Positions 50,936 to 59,091 of a DNA stretch of 64,000 bases are shown here, piece by piece (the stretch's first letter is position 1; every line of letters starts with the position of its first letter). The notes beneath the pieces are model-generated. The model did not search any database. It was not told the DNA's origin and saw nothing but the letters and a program-made list of their open reading frames with translations. The translations under genes and the position numbers were made by a program. Source of the DNA: Aeromicrobium sp. IC_218 (GTDB lineage: Bacteria > Actinomycetota > Actinomycetes > Propionibacteriales > Nocardioidaceae); NCBI RefSeq assembly GCF_004336805.1, contig NZ_SJXM01000003.1, forward strand, positions 62,001-126,000, read 5' to 3'.

Positions 50936-51811
50936 ATGCTCACCGTCGAATCCCTGACCCGTGCCTTCGGCGACACCGTCGTCGTGGACGACGTGTCGTT
51001 CCAGGTCCGTCCCGGACGGATGACCGGCTTCGTCGGCGCCAACGGCGCCGGCAAGACCACCACCATGCGGATGATGATGGGCGTCCTCGCGCCCACCTCC
51101 GGCCGCGTGCTGTGGGACGGCCACGACGTCACCGCCGCCGAGCGCCGCCGCTTCGGCTACATGCCCGAGGAGCGCGGCCTGTACCCGCGGATGGCCGTGG
51201 CCGACCAGCTCGTCTACTTCGCCCGGCTGCACGGCATGGACGCGCCCAGCGCCCGCGCCCGGACGGCCGACCTGCTCGAGCACTTCGGCCTCAGCGAGCG
51301 GGCCGGCGACCTGCTCGACACGCTGTCGCTGGGCAACCAGCAGCGCGTGCAGATCGCCGCCGCCCTCGTCCACGAGCCCACCGCGCTGGTGCTCGACGAG
51401 CCGTTCAGCGGCCTGGACCCGCTGGCCGTCGACTCGATGGTCGACCTGCTGCGGGACGAGGCCGGCACCCTGCCGGTGCTGTTCTCCAGCCACCAGCTCG
51501 ACCTCGTGGAGCGGCTCTGCGACGACCTCGTCGTGCTGTCGCGCGGACGCGTCGTCGCGTCCGGCAGCGCCGACGCCCTGCGCGGCAGCGCCCGTGAGCG
51601 GCACCGCGTCAGGCTCGGCGGCGACGCCGCCTGGCTGCGCGACGTGCGCGGCCTGACGGTGCTCGACGCCGACGGCCCCACCGCCCTGCTCGAGCTCGAG
51701 GACCTCGCCGTCGCCGAGCTCGTCCGCCTGCTGACCGAGCGCGCCGACGTGCTCGAGGTCGCCACCGTCCGCCAGCCGCTGTCCGAGATCTTCCGGGAGG
51801 TCACCCGATGA
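50936..51811 (+). CDS. ABC exporter ATP-binding protein (NatA-like)
   Basis: A 291-residue ATPase. Walker A is GANGAGKTT, the signature segment is LSLGNQQRVQIAAALVHEP (the LSGGQ Gly-Gly is Leu-Gly here), Walker B is LVLDEPFSGLDP and the H-loop is VLFSSHQLDLVERL. Such LSxGxQ variants are common in NatA-type exporters. The C-terminal 80 residues form the DUF4162-like domain typical of this group. The ATG lies 7 nt after TAGCGT, so it is probably leaderless and has its own promoter under the regulator. Its stop overlaps the permease start (ATGA). Confidence 0.92.
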   Translation: MLTVESLTRAFGDTVVVDDVSFQVRPGRMTGFVGANGAGKTTTMRMMMGVLAPTSGRVLWDGHDVTAAERRRFGYMPEERGLYPRMAVADQLVYFARLHGMDAPSARARTADLLEHFGLSERAGDLLDTLSLGNQQRVQIAAALVHEPTALVLDEPFSGLDPLAVDSMVDLLRDEAGTLPVLFSSHQLDLVERLCDDLVVLSRGRVVASGSADALRGSARERHRVRLGGDAAWLRDVRGLTVLDADGPTALLELEDLAVAELVRLLTERADVLEVATVRQPLSEIFREVTR

Positions 51812-52992
51812 GCACCGACCCCAGCACGCGTGGCATGTGGCGCGTCGTCGCCCAGCGCGAGGCGTCCGTCCAGGTCCGGCAGAAGTCGTTCCGCTGGTCC
51901 ACCGTCATCTCCGTGCTCGGCGTCGTGCTGTTCGTCGTCGGCCTGCACTGGTTCCAGGGCCGCGACCAGGACCGCACCGTCGCCGTGGTCGACGCCGAGG
52001 CTGCGGCCATCGTGTCGTCGGCGGCGGACGTCGCACGAGCCGCTGATGACCGCGTGAGCGTCGAGTCCGAGCAGCACGACGACGTCGCGGCGGCCGAGGA
52101 CGCCGTCCGCGACGGCGACGCGGACGCCGCGCTCGTCCTCACCACCGAGGGCTGGGAGGTCGTGGGCGACCGCGACGTCGACTCCACGCTGTCCACCTCG
52201 CTGTCGGTGGCGGCCCGCTCGGCGGCGCTCGAGGCGAACGCGTCCGCCCAGGACGTCGACCTGGCGGCGCTCGAGAGCGGCGCGGCCGTGGGGGAGCGCC
52301 TGCTCGACCCGACCGCCGACGAGTCCGGCACCCGCCAGGCGGTGTCGTTCGTCTTCGTGCTGCTGTTCTTCCTCACCGCGATCGGCTTCGGCATGGCGAT
52401 CGCCGGCAGCGTCACGCAGGAGAAGGAGAGCCGGGTGGTCGAGATCCTGGCCGCGGCCGTCCCGATCCGCCAGCTCCTGTGGGGCAAGATCGCCGCCAAC
52501 ACGGTGCTGGCCGTCGGGCAGGTGGTGCTCTACGCCGTCGCCGGCGTCGCGGCCCTCCTGGCCACCGGCCAGCGGGGCGTCCTGGACGTCGTCGGCACCC
52601 CGTTGCTCTGGTACGTGCTGTTCTTCCTGGTCGGCTTCGTCGCGCTGGCCAGCCTGTGGTCGGTGGCCGGGTCGTTGGCCTCGCGCCAGCAGGACCTGCA
52701 GTCGACGACGCTCCCGGCGCAGCTGCTGGTGATGGGCCCGTACTTCCTGGCCGTGCTCGGCGGGGAGCAGCTCAAGACGATCTTCTCGATGGTGCCGGTC
52801 GTCTCGTCGATGATGATGCCCGCCCGCATGGCCGAGACGGACGTGCCGTGGTGGCAGGTCGCGGTGGCGCTCGGCGGCACCGTGCTGGCCGCGATCGTGC
52901 TCGTGCGGATCGGCGCGCGGGTCTACGAGCGGACGCTGCTGCGCACCGGCGACAAGATCTCCTACCGCGAGGCGCTGCGCCTGGCCGAGTGA
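51808..52992 (+). CDS. ABC-2 type exporter permease (NatB-like)
   Basis: A 394-residue membrane protein. TM1 is near residues 30-48. An extracellular domain of about 120 residues (55-180) contains an acidic AEDAVRDGDADAALVLTTEGWEVVGD part. A five- or six-helix ABC-2 core follows, including FVLLFFLTAIGFGMAIAGSVTQEKESRVVEILAAAVPIRQLLWGKI, with the conserved E-K-E-S-R-V-x-E coupling helix. It is probably an exporter of a toxic peptide, lipid-like antibiotic or ion. Together with the ATPase and the upstream kinase/regulator it forms a self-contained resistance or stress module. It converges on lipB, 3 nt apart. Confidence 0.9.
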   Translation: MSTDPSTRGMWRVVAQREASVQVRQKSFRWSTVISVLGVVLFVVGLHWFQGRDQDRTVAVVDAEAAAIVSSAADVARAADDRVSVESEQHDDVAAAEDAVRDGDADAALVLTTEGWEVVGDRDVDSTLSTSLSVAARSAALEANASAQDVDLAALESGAAVGERLLDPTADESGTRQAVSFVFVLLFFLTAIGFGMAIAGSVTQEKESRVVEILAAAVPIRQLLWGKIAANTVLAVGQVVLYAVAGVAALLATGQRGVLDVVGTPLLWYVLFFLVGFVALASLWSVAGSLASRQQDLQSTTLPAQLLVMGPYFLAVLGGEQLKTIFSMVPVVSSMMMPARMAETDVPWWQVAVALGGTVLAAIVLVRIGARVYERTLLRTGDKISYREALRLAE

Positions 52993-52995
52993 GGC

Positions 52996-53721
52996 CTAGA
53001 GCAGGGCGATGGACGGGTGCTCGTCCGCGACCCGCTCGATGTCGGGGGAGGGCTCGAACGGGGCCCAGCCGAGCAGGTCGCGCAGGTGCGGCTCGACGGC
53101 GGCGGCCGCCTCGTGGACGTCCACGGGGCGGCCGAGCTCGAGCGCCAGGCTGGTGACGCCGGCGTCGGAGATGCCGCACGGGACGAACCGGTCGTAGGCG
53201 CTCATGTCCATGTCGCAGTTGAGGCTGAAGCCGTGCATCGTCACGCCGCGCGAGACGCGGATGCCGATCGCCGACAGCTTGCGCTCGGGGCGTCCGTCGC
53301 CGGCGGCGACCCAGACGCCCGAGCGGCCCGGCACGCGTCCGGTCGTCACACCGAGGTCGGCGGCGGCGCGGATGACCGCCTCCTCGACCCGGCGCACGTA
53401 GTCGACGACGAGCACGTGCTTGGGCAGCTTGACGATCGGGTAGCCGACCAGCTGGCCGGGCCCGTGGTAGGTGATCTTGCCGCCCCGGTCGACGTCGACG
53501 ACCTTCGAGCCGTCCTGGGGGCGCTCCCACGGCTCGGTGCGCTTGCCGGCGGTGTAGACGGCCGGGTGCTCCAGCAGCAGCAGGGTGTCGGGGCCGGTGT
53601 CGGCCACCCGGGCGGCGTGCACCTCGCGCTGCAGCTCCCAGGCCTGCTCGTAGTCGAGCGCGGCCGGACCGAGCCAGTCGGCGACGACGACGAGAGCGTC
53701 CGGGACGTGCGCGGGGGCCAT
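52996..53721 (-). CDS. lipB: Octanoyl-[ACP]:protein N-octanoyltransferase
   Basis: A 241-residue transferase that moves octanoate from acyl carrier protein to lipoyl domains, the step before LipA. It has the family [20 protein letters not shown] segment, Lys148 in [19 protein letters not shown] and the acyl-accepting Cys182 in FVPCGISD. The ATG at 53721 is preferred over the GTG two codons upstream because TACGGT (53733-53728) lies exactly 6 nt before it, leaving no leader. It is separated from lipA by the four-gene kinase-exporter cassette, an interruption of the usual lipA-lipB neighbourhood. Confidence 0.97.
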   Translation of the reverse strand: MAPAHVPDALVVVADWLGPAALDYEQAWELQREVHAARVADTGPDTLLLLEHPAVYTAGKRTEPWERPQDGSKVVDVDRGGKITYHGPGQLVGYPIVKLPKHVLVVDYVRRVEEAVIRAAADLGVTTGRVPGRSGVWVAAGDGRPERKLSAIGIRVSRGVTMHGFSLNCDMDMSAYDRFVPCGISDAGVTSLALELGRPVDVHEAAAAVEPHLRDLLGWAPFEPSPDIERVADEHPSIALL

Positions 53722-53788
53722 GGCCACACCGTACTCCGGCTGTGGACGACGCCCGCCCGGACCGGCGCCGCGGGCACAGGCTTAGGCG

Positions 53789-54202
53789 ATGATCGACTGG
53801 CTGCTGGTCCTGGTCGCCGCGCTGGGCGGGTCGCCCGACCCCGGGTGCCTGGTGCTGGGAGCGCTCGACGAGCGCCGTGCCCACGCCCTCGAGCACGACG
53901 ACCCCGCTGCCCTGGCGCAGGTGTACCGGCCGGGCTCGACCCTGCTCGCCGCCGACCGGGCGGTGCTGGACGCCTACCGCGAGCGGGGCCTGCAGTTGCG
54001 CGGAGGACGGGTCGAGCGGCTCTCGTGCACCACCGCGCAGGAGGCGGCCGGACGCTACGAGGTGGACGTCGTCGACCGCGTGGCCGAGGCGGCCGTCGAG
54101 GCGCCGGACGGACGTCTCGTGCTGCCTCGCGACCGTCCGAGCCGCCACGTCGTCACGCTCGTGCGGACGCCGGAGGGGTGGCGGGTCGAGCGGGTGCGCT
54201 GA
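53789..54202 (+). CDS. Small conserved-looking protein, unassigned (possibly secreted, NTF2-like)
   Basis: A 137-residue protein. A short hydrophobic start (MIDWLLVLVAALGGSPDPGC) could be a signal peptide or lipobox-like sequence, since a Cys follows at residue 19. The rest reads RAHALEHDDPAALAQVYRPGSTLLAADRAVLDAYRERGLQLRGGRVERLSC and then beta strands to a WRVERV end. The ALxxVY-GST and VLDAYRERGL pattern suggests a SnoaL-like fold, but it is weak. CAGGCT lies 6 nt before the ATG. It is divergent from lipB and converges directly (0 nt apart) on the DinB gene. Confidence 0.6.
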   Translation: MIDWLLVLVAALGGSPDPGCLVLGALDERRAHALEHDDPAALAQVYRPGSTLLAADRAVLDAYRERGLQLRGGRVERLSCTTAQEAAGRYEVDVVDRVAEAAVEAPDGRLVLPRDRPSRHVVTLVRTPEGWRVERVR

Positions 54203-54694
54203 CTAGCCGCGAGCGAGCTCGACGGCGACGTCGAGGTGGCCCAGGTGGCGCGCGTACTCGTCGCTGACGTGCAGCAGGATCGCCTGCAGGGTGGCCGGCT
54301 CGTCCTCGGGCGACGACCCGCGCCGCCGGCCGCGCGCGTCGAGCCCATGGGCGGCGACGATCTCGCGGGTGCGGCGGCCTCCGGCGTCCAGACGCTCCAG
54401 CAGCTCGTCCAGCGGCACGTCGTCGAGCCACGGGGCGCCGACGACGTCGTTGCCGTCACCCCAGACGTCCGGCAGGTCGAGGCCCAGGAAGCGCCACTCC
54501 AGCCACCGGCGCTCCATGTGCACGAGGTGGTTGAGCAGCCCGAGCGGGGACCAGCCGGACGGGACGCGCGAGACGGTCAGGTCGGACGGGGCGAGCTCGC
54601 CCAGGCGCGCCCGCACGTCGGCGCGGTGCGCGTCGAGGTAGGCGAGCAGGGCCTCGGCGACGTCGTCGGGAAGCCGGCCGTGGTGCTCGATCAC
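54203..54694 (-). CDS. DinB/DUF664 family protein
   Basis: A 163-residue four-helix protein of the DUF664/DinB type. Helix 1 is DVAEALLAYLDAHRADVRARLG. The conserved SPLGLLNHLVHMERRWLEWRFLG, then PATLQAILLHVSDEYARHLGHLDVA, carry the histidines (NHLVHM, HVSDE, RHLGH) that hold the metal in this fold. Relatives include mycothiol- or bacillithiol-dependent transferases, a reasonable possibility in an actinobacterium. The GTG start overlaps the upstream gene stop (GTGA). Confidence 0.82.
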   Translation of the reverse strand: MIEHHGRLPDDVAEALLAYLDAHRADVRARLGELAPSDLTVSRVPSGWSPLGLLNHLVHMERRWLEWRFLGLDLPDVWGDGNDVVGAPWLDDVPLDELLERLDAGGRRTREIVAAHGLDARGRRRGSSPEDEPATLQAILLHVSDEYARHLGHLDVAVELARG

Positions 54695-55581
54695 GCCAGC
54701 GCGGCCTTCAGGGTCGACGCGAGCGACGGGTGCGCGAACGCGAACCCGGCCGCCTCCAGCGCCGCCGGACGCACGTCGAGCGAGCCGAGCAGGTCGTCGG
54801 CGATGCCGCCCAGCGCGAGCCGGATGGCGGGGGAGGGCACGGCCAGCACCGTGGGGCGGTGCAGCTGGCGCCCGAGCTCGGCGGTGAACTCGGCGTTGGT
54901 GACCGTCTGCGGGATCGAGACGTTGAACGGTCCGGCGAGCGACTCGTGCTCGACCAGGAACGTCACCGCCGCGACCCAGTCGTCGCGCGAGACGATCGAC
55001 ATGCGCTGGCGGCCCGAGCCCAGCCGTCCGCCGACGCCCAGGCGGAACGGCACGGCCATGAGCTTGAGCGCGCTGCCCGAGGCGTCCATGACGAGCGAGG
55101 TGCGGACCAGGCAGACGCGGGCACCGGCGTCGGCGGCCGGGGCCGTGGCGGCCTCCCACTGCTGCGAGACGTCGGCCAGGAAGCCGCTGCCGGGACCGGC
55201 GGACTCGTCGAGCGAGTCGTCACCGCGGTCGACGCCGTACCAGGACATGCCCGAGCCGGACACGAACGCCGGCGGGCGGTCGGCCGCGGCGATGGCGCGA
55301 GCCAGCGTGCCGGTGGCGCCGAGCCGCGACTGCAGGATCTCGCGCGCGTACGAGGCCGTGCGGGGCCAGCGCGAGATGTTCGCGCCGGACAGGTTCACCA
55401 CGGCGTCGGCCGCGCCGACCGGGGCCTGGTCGACGCGGCCGTCCGCGGGGTCCCAGCGGGACGCGTCCGGTGCCGAGTCGTCGCCACGCACGAGGCGCGT
55501 GACCTCGTGGCCGCGCTGGCGCAGCGCGGCCACGAGCGGGGTCCCGAGGAACCCCGACGCGCCTGCGACGACGACGTGCAC
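54691..55581 (-). CDS. TIGR01777 family NAD(P)-binding epimerase-like protein
   Basis: A 296-residue SDR-extended protein. The Rossmann loop is VVAGASGFLGTPLVAAL at residues 4-20. The family NLSGANISRWPRTASYAREILQSR segment and FVSGSGMSWYGVDRGDDSLDESAGPGSGFLADV with the serine/tyrosine site are present, and it ends with the DUF1731-like C-terminal module (LRPAALEAAGFAFAHPSLASTLKAAL). The family's reaction is unknown, though it is linked to cell division (YfcH/SulA-like). It starts GTG and has a 4-nt overlap with the following DinB gene. It lies 14 nt downstream of sucB, probably in the same operon. Confidence 0.87.
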   Translation of the reverse strand: MHVVVAGASGFLGTPLVAALRQRGHEVTRLVRGDDSAPDASRWDPADGRVDQAPVGAADAVVNLSGANISRWPRTASYAREILQSRLGATGTLARAIAAADRPPAFVSGSGMSWYGVDRGDDSLDESAGPGSGFLADVSQQWEAATAPAADAGARVCLVRTSLVMDASGSALKLMAVPFRLGVGGRLGSGRQRMSIVSRDDWVAAVTFLVEHESLAGPFNVSIPQTVTNAEFTAELGRQLHRPTVLAVPSPAIRLALGGIADDLLGSLDVRPAALEAAGFAFAHPSLASTLKAALA

Positions 55582-55595
55582 CGGACGACCGTCCG

Positions 55596-57428
55596 TCAGA
55601 GGCCGAGCTCGGCCTCGAAGGAGCCGTTCTGCAGGCGCTCCTTCACGGTGGTGAGGAAGCGGCCCGCGTCCGCGCCGTCGATGATGCGGTGGTCGTACGT
55701 GAGCGACAGGTACGCCATGTGGCGGACCGCGATGCTCTCGCCGCCGTGCGCGTCGGTGATGACGACCGGGCGCTTGACGACCGCGCCGACGCCGAGGATG
55801 GCGACCTGCGGCTGGTTGATGATCGGCGTGTCGAACAGGGCGCCGTTGCTGCCCAGGTTCGTGATCGAGAACGTGCCGCCCGAGAGCTCGTCCGGGGTGA
55901 TCTTGTTCGTCCGCGTGCGGTCGGCCGCGTCGGCGATCTTGCGGGCCAGGCCGGCGATCGACAGGTCGCCCGCGTCCTTGATCGTGGGGACGAGCAGGCC
56001 GCGCTCGGTGTCGACCGCGATGCCCAGGTGCTCACCGGCCGGGTACGTGATCGTGCCCGCCTCCAGGTCGAGCGAGGAGTTCAGGCGCGGGTACACCTTG
56101 AGCGCCTCGACGGCGGCCTTCGCGAAGAACGGCAGGAACGTGAGCTTGACGCCCTCGCGCTGCAGGAACGCGTCCTTGTGCTTGGTGCGCAGGCGCGCGA
56201 TCTCGGTGACGTCGACCTCGTGGACCTGCGTCAGCTGGGCCGAGACCTCCAGCGACTCGACCAGGCGCGAGGCGATGACCTTGCGCAGGCGCGAGAGCTT
56301 CTCGGTCTTGCCGCGCAGCGGGGACGGCTCCGACGCGGCGGCCGGGGCCTGGCTCGCGGCGGGCGCCGCGGGGGCGGCGGCCGGCTCGGGCTGCTGCTGG
56401 GCGGCCTTGGCCGCGTCCAGGACGTCCTGCTTGCGGATGCGTCCGCCGACGCCGCTGCCGGTGACCGACGCCAGGTCGACGCCGTGCTCCTTGGCGAGCT
56501 TGCGGACGATCGGGGTCACGTAGGACTCGGCCTCCGACGACTCCGACGACGCCTGGGCCGGGGCGGACTGCTGCGCGGCCTGCGGCGTCGGGTCGGGCGT
56601 GGCCTGCGGCTCGGGCTCGGGGAAGCCGGTGGGCTGCGGGGTGGGCGCGGCCTCCTGCTTCGGCTCCTCCTGCTGCTGGGGGGCCGGCTCCTGCTTCGGC
56701 TCCTCGGCCGGGGCCTGCTCCTGCGGGGCCTGCTGCGGCTGCTCGGGCTCGCTCTGCTGCGGGGCGGACGCGCCCTGCTCGCCGATGACGGCCAGCTCGG
56801 CGCCGACCTCGACGGTCTCGTCCTCGTCGACCTTGATCTCCAGCAGGGTGCCGGCGACCGGCGAGGGGATCTCGGTGTCGACCTTGTCGGTGCTGATCTC
56901 CAGCAGCGGCTCGTCGACGGCCACGTCGTCGCCGACCTGCTTGAGCCAGCGGGTGACGGTGCCCTCGGTGACCGACTCGCCCAGCGCGGGCAGGGTCACG
57001 GACGTGCCCTCGCCGCCGGAGGCCGGCTTGGCCTCGGGCTGCGGGGCGGGCGCCTCCTCGGCGGCCTCGTGCTGCTCCTCGGCGCTGGCCTCGGAGGACG
57101 TCTGCTCGGGCTCGGGGGAGGCCAGCTCCTCGTTGTCCTGGCTCGGGGCGCTCTCGCCACCGGAGGACTCGCCACCGCCGGCGGACTCGCCCTCGTCACC
57201 GATGACGGCCAGCTCGGCGCCGACCTCGACGGTGTCGTCCTCGTCGGCCTTGATCTCCAGCAGGACGCCGGCCACGGGCGAGGGGATCTCGGTGTCGACC
57301 TTGTCGGTGGAGATCTCCAGCAGCGGCTCGTCCACCGCGACGGTGTCGCCGACCTGCTTCAGCCAGCGGGTGACGGTGCCCTCGGTGACGCTTTCGCCGA
57401 GAGCGGGGAGGGTGACTGACGTGGCCAT
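55596..57428 (-). CDS. sucB: 2-oxoglutarate dehydrogenase E2 (dihydrolipoamide succinyltransferase) with two lipoyl domains
   Basis: A 610-residue E2. Two lipoyl domains carry the lipoylated Lys43 and Lys182 in identical [17 protein letters not shown] contexts. They are joined by flexible Ala/Pro/Glu/Gln-rich linkers (about 80-135 and 220-300). A peripheral-subunit-binding domain follows ([23 protein letters not shown], then GRIRKQDVL). The catalytic acyltransferase ends in [14 protein letters not shown] with His580 and Asp584. In actinobacteria this protein can serve both pyruvate and oxoglutarate complexes. The ATG at 57428 has AGAGGA about 4 nt upstream. It is the main client of LipA and LipB in the window. 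No lpd gene is nearby. Confidence 0.96.
   Translation of the reverse strand: MATSVTLPALGESVTEGTVTRWLKQVGDTVAVDEPLLEISTDKVDTEIPSPVAGVLLEIKADEDDTVEVGAELAVIGDEGESAGGGESSGGESAPSQDNEELASPEPEQTSSEASAEEQHEAAEEAPAPQPEAKPASGGEGTSVTLPALGESVTEGTVTRWLKQVGDDVAVDEPLLEISTDKVDTEIPSPVAGTLLEIKVDEDETVEVGAELAVIGEQGASAPQQSEPEQPQQAPQEQAPAEEPKQEPAPQQQEEPKQEAAPTPQPTGFPEPEPQATPDPTPQAAQQSAPAQASSESSEAESYVTPIVRKLAKEHGVDLASVTGSGVGGRIRKQDVLDAAKAAQQQPEPAAAPAAPAASQAPAAASEPSPLRGKTEKLSRLRKVIASRLVESLEVSAQLTQVHEVDVTEIARLRTKHKDAFLQREGVKLTFLPFFAKAAVEALKVYPRLNSSLDLEAGTITYPAGEHLGIAVDTERGLLVPTIKDAGDLSIAGLARKIADAADRTRTNKITPDELSGGTFSITNLGSNGALFDTPIINQPQVAILGVGAVVKRPVVITDAHGGESIAVRHMAYLSLTYDHRIIDGADAGRFLTTVKERLQNGSFEAELGL
56779..57421 (-). 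repeat. Duplicated lipoyl-domain DNA inside sucB
   Basis: The segments 56779-57004 and 57196-57421 (226 bp each, 417 bp apart) are nearly the same over their whole length, differing by scattered mostly silent changes. This is a recent duplication or gene conversion of the lipoyl domain. Confidence 0.85.
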
Positions 57429-57447
57429 GGTGTCCTCTGCTTGGTTG

Positions 57448-57594
57448 TCAGGCGTGAGCCGGGATCGGTACGCGGGGACCGGACGCCGGTGCGGCGTCGG
57501 TGAGCTGGGTGGCGGTGCGGAGTCGTCCGGCCGGACGGCTCGACGCGTGCGCGCGGGCACGGCGACGGAGGTCGGCGATCGAGGTGTCGACCAC
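57448..57594 (-). CDS. Possible small ORF (48 codons) just upstream of sucB
   Basis: Starting with GTG at 57594, after GGGAGGG about 5 nt upstream, a 48-residue frame reads [20 protein letters not shown], then [19 protein letters not shown], ending PRVPIPAHA. Third codon positions are almost all G or C, as in real genes here. It stops 19 nt before the sucB ATG. It could be a leader peptide or a real small basic protein, or chance in GC-rich DNA. I recognise no family. It occupies most of the 280-nt gap between sucB and the next gene. Confidence 0.4.
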   Translation of the reverse strand: MVDTSIADLRRRARAHASSRPAGRLRTATQLTDAAPASGPRVPIPAHA

Positions 57595-57708
57595 GGTGCC
57601 CTCCCTTTCGCTCGGAACTGTCTGCATCTTTCCACTGCGCCGCGCACGGCCGCCACCGGGGGGCTGTGACCCGGATCTCCTTCCCTTGCGTCCGGCACAC
57701 TTGTCCGC

Positions 57709-58296
57709 ATGCCGCTGTTCGGACGTCGCCGCACCGCCCCCTGGCCCGTGGGGGCGGCCCGTCGTGCCCGCGAGTCGCTCCAGGAGGAGCTGGAGGCGTT
57801 CGTGTCCTCGCGTGCCGGCGTCGAGGCGTTCCTCGAGCCGGCCTCGGCGACGTCCGGGCTCTCCCTGCTGCTGGTCGCCGGCGACGGGGAGTCCACCCGG
57901 CGTCCGGTCGAGTCGCCGAAGGCCGCGAACCGGCTGGCCGCCGCCCTGGGCGTCCCGCTGTACGAGGTCAACCGGGTCGGCTACCCCCAGCGCATGCGCG
58001 ACTACGCCCTGCGCCAGCAGGGCCGTCGTCCGCGCTCGCCGTTCTCGACCGCCGGCCCGACGGCCGCCGAGCCCGAGCCCGCCGCCCCGACCGGGTACTC
58101 GTCACCGCGCGAGCGCGAGGCGATCACCGTCCTCGAGCGGGCCGCCGGCGACGAGAGCGGGTCGAGCCCCGCGGACGAGGAGGCGCTGGGTCGCCTGTTC
58201 CGTCGGGCCCGGGCCGCGAGCCACCCCGACCGCTTCGACGGCGACCGGGTCCGCTGGGACGAGGTCGAGCAGGCCGGACGCGTCCTCGGCCTCTAG
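57709..58296 (+). CDS. Conserved-looking protein with a J-domain-like HPD end
   Basis: A 195-residue soluble protein. The N-terminal part reads [31 protein letters not shown] and then a beta-rich middle with [48 protein letters not shown]. The C-terminal 70 residues include [36 protein letters not shown], where HPD follows a helix as in DnaJ J-domains, but the domain is incomplete. Family name unknown. CACACT lies 7 nt before the ATG, possibly a leaderless promoter. It is divergent from sucB. Confidence 0.6.
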   Translation: MPLFGRRRTAPWPVGAARRARESLQEELEAFVSSRAGVEAFLEPASATSGLSLLLVAGDGESTRRPVESPKAANRLAAALGVPLYEVNRVGYPQRMRDYALRQQGRRPRSPFSTAGPTAAEPEPAAPTGYSSPREREAITVLERAAGDESGSSPADEEALGRLFRRARAASHPDRFDGDRVRWDEVEQAGRVLGL

Positions 58297-58358
58297 CGCC
58301 GGACACGCCCCGCGCCCCGCCTAGGATCGCCGCAGCCGAGCGACCGAGGGGGCCGACC

Positions 58359-59087
58359 GTGGAACGTCACGTCGAGAGCGTGGAGGACGTCCTCGCGCTC
58401 CTGGACACCCTCTTCGACGACGGTGCCGACCGCTGGAGCAGCGGCGGGGGAGCCGACTGGTGGGACGCCTTCTACGCCGACCGCGAGCGCGGCGTGCCGT
58501 TCTTCCGCGAGGCGCCGGACGAGTCGCTCGTCGCGTGGCACGAGGCGGGCCGCCTCCCGCGGGGCGGCCGCGTGCTCGACCTGGGCTCCGGACCCGGCCG
58601 CAACGCCGTGTGGCTGGCGCAGCAGGGCTACGCGGTGGACGCCGTCGACCTGTCGGCCGAGGCCGTGCGGTGGGGCGGCGAGCGAGCGTCCGCGGCCGGC
58701 GTCGACGTGCGGTTCGTCCACGGCGACGCCTTCGCGCTGGAGGTCGACGAGCCGTACGACCTGGTCTACGACTCCGGGTGCTTCCACCACCTGCCGCCGC
58801 ACCGCCGGCTCAGCCACCGCTGGCTGCTGGAGCGGGCCCTGCGGCCCGGCGGGGCGTTCGGCCTGGTGTGCTTCGCCTGGGGCGCGATGGGCACGCAGGC
58901 GCCGGACGTCGACCTGTACCGCGCCGGGGGACTGGCGGGCGGGGTCGCCTACCGCGACGACGACCTCCGCCGCCTGTTCGGCTGGCTGCGCCCGGTCGAG
59001 CTGCGCCGCATGGAGCCGCGGCCGGACGACTCACCGGTCTTCGGCGAGGACTTCCTGTGGGCCGGCCTGTTCGAGCGCCCGGCCTGA
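58359..59087 (+). CDS. Class I SAM-dependent methyltransferase
   Basis: A 242-residue methyltransferase. The SAM-binding motif I is RVLDLGSGPGRNAVWLAQQG (about residues 67-86). Motif II is AVDAVDLSAEAVRWGG, and the post-motif reads VRFVHGDAFALEVDEPYDLVYDSGCFHHLPPHRR. Upstream is a DWWDAFYADRERGVPFFREAPDESL cap typical of small-molecule methyltransferases (thiopurine or tellurite type). The substrate is unknown. The GTG at 58359 follows GAGGGGG by about 7 nt. It converges on the serine hydrolase gene. Confidence 0.82.
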   Translation: MERHVESVEDVLALLDTLFDDGADRWSSGGGADWWDAFYADRERGVPFFREAPDESLVAWHEAGRLPRGGRVLDLGSGPGRNAVWLAQQGYAVDAVDLSAEAVRWGGERASAAGVDVRFVHGDAFALEVDEPYDLVYDSGCFHHLPPHRRLSHRWLLERALRPGGAFGLVCFAWGAMGTQAPDVDLYRAGGLAGGVAYRDDDLRRLFGWLRPVELRRMEPRPDDSPVFGEDFLWAGLFERPA

Positions 59088-59091
59088 GCGG

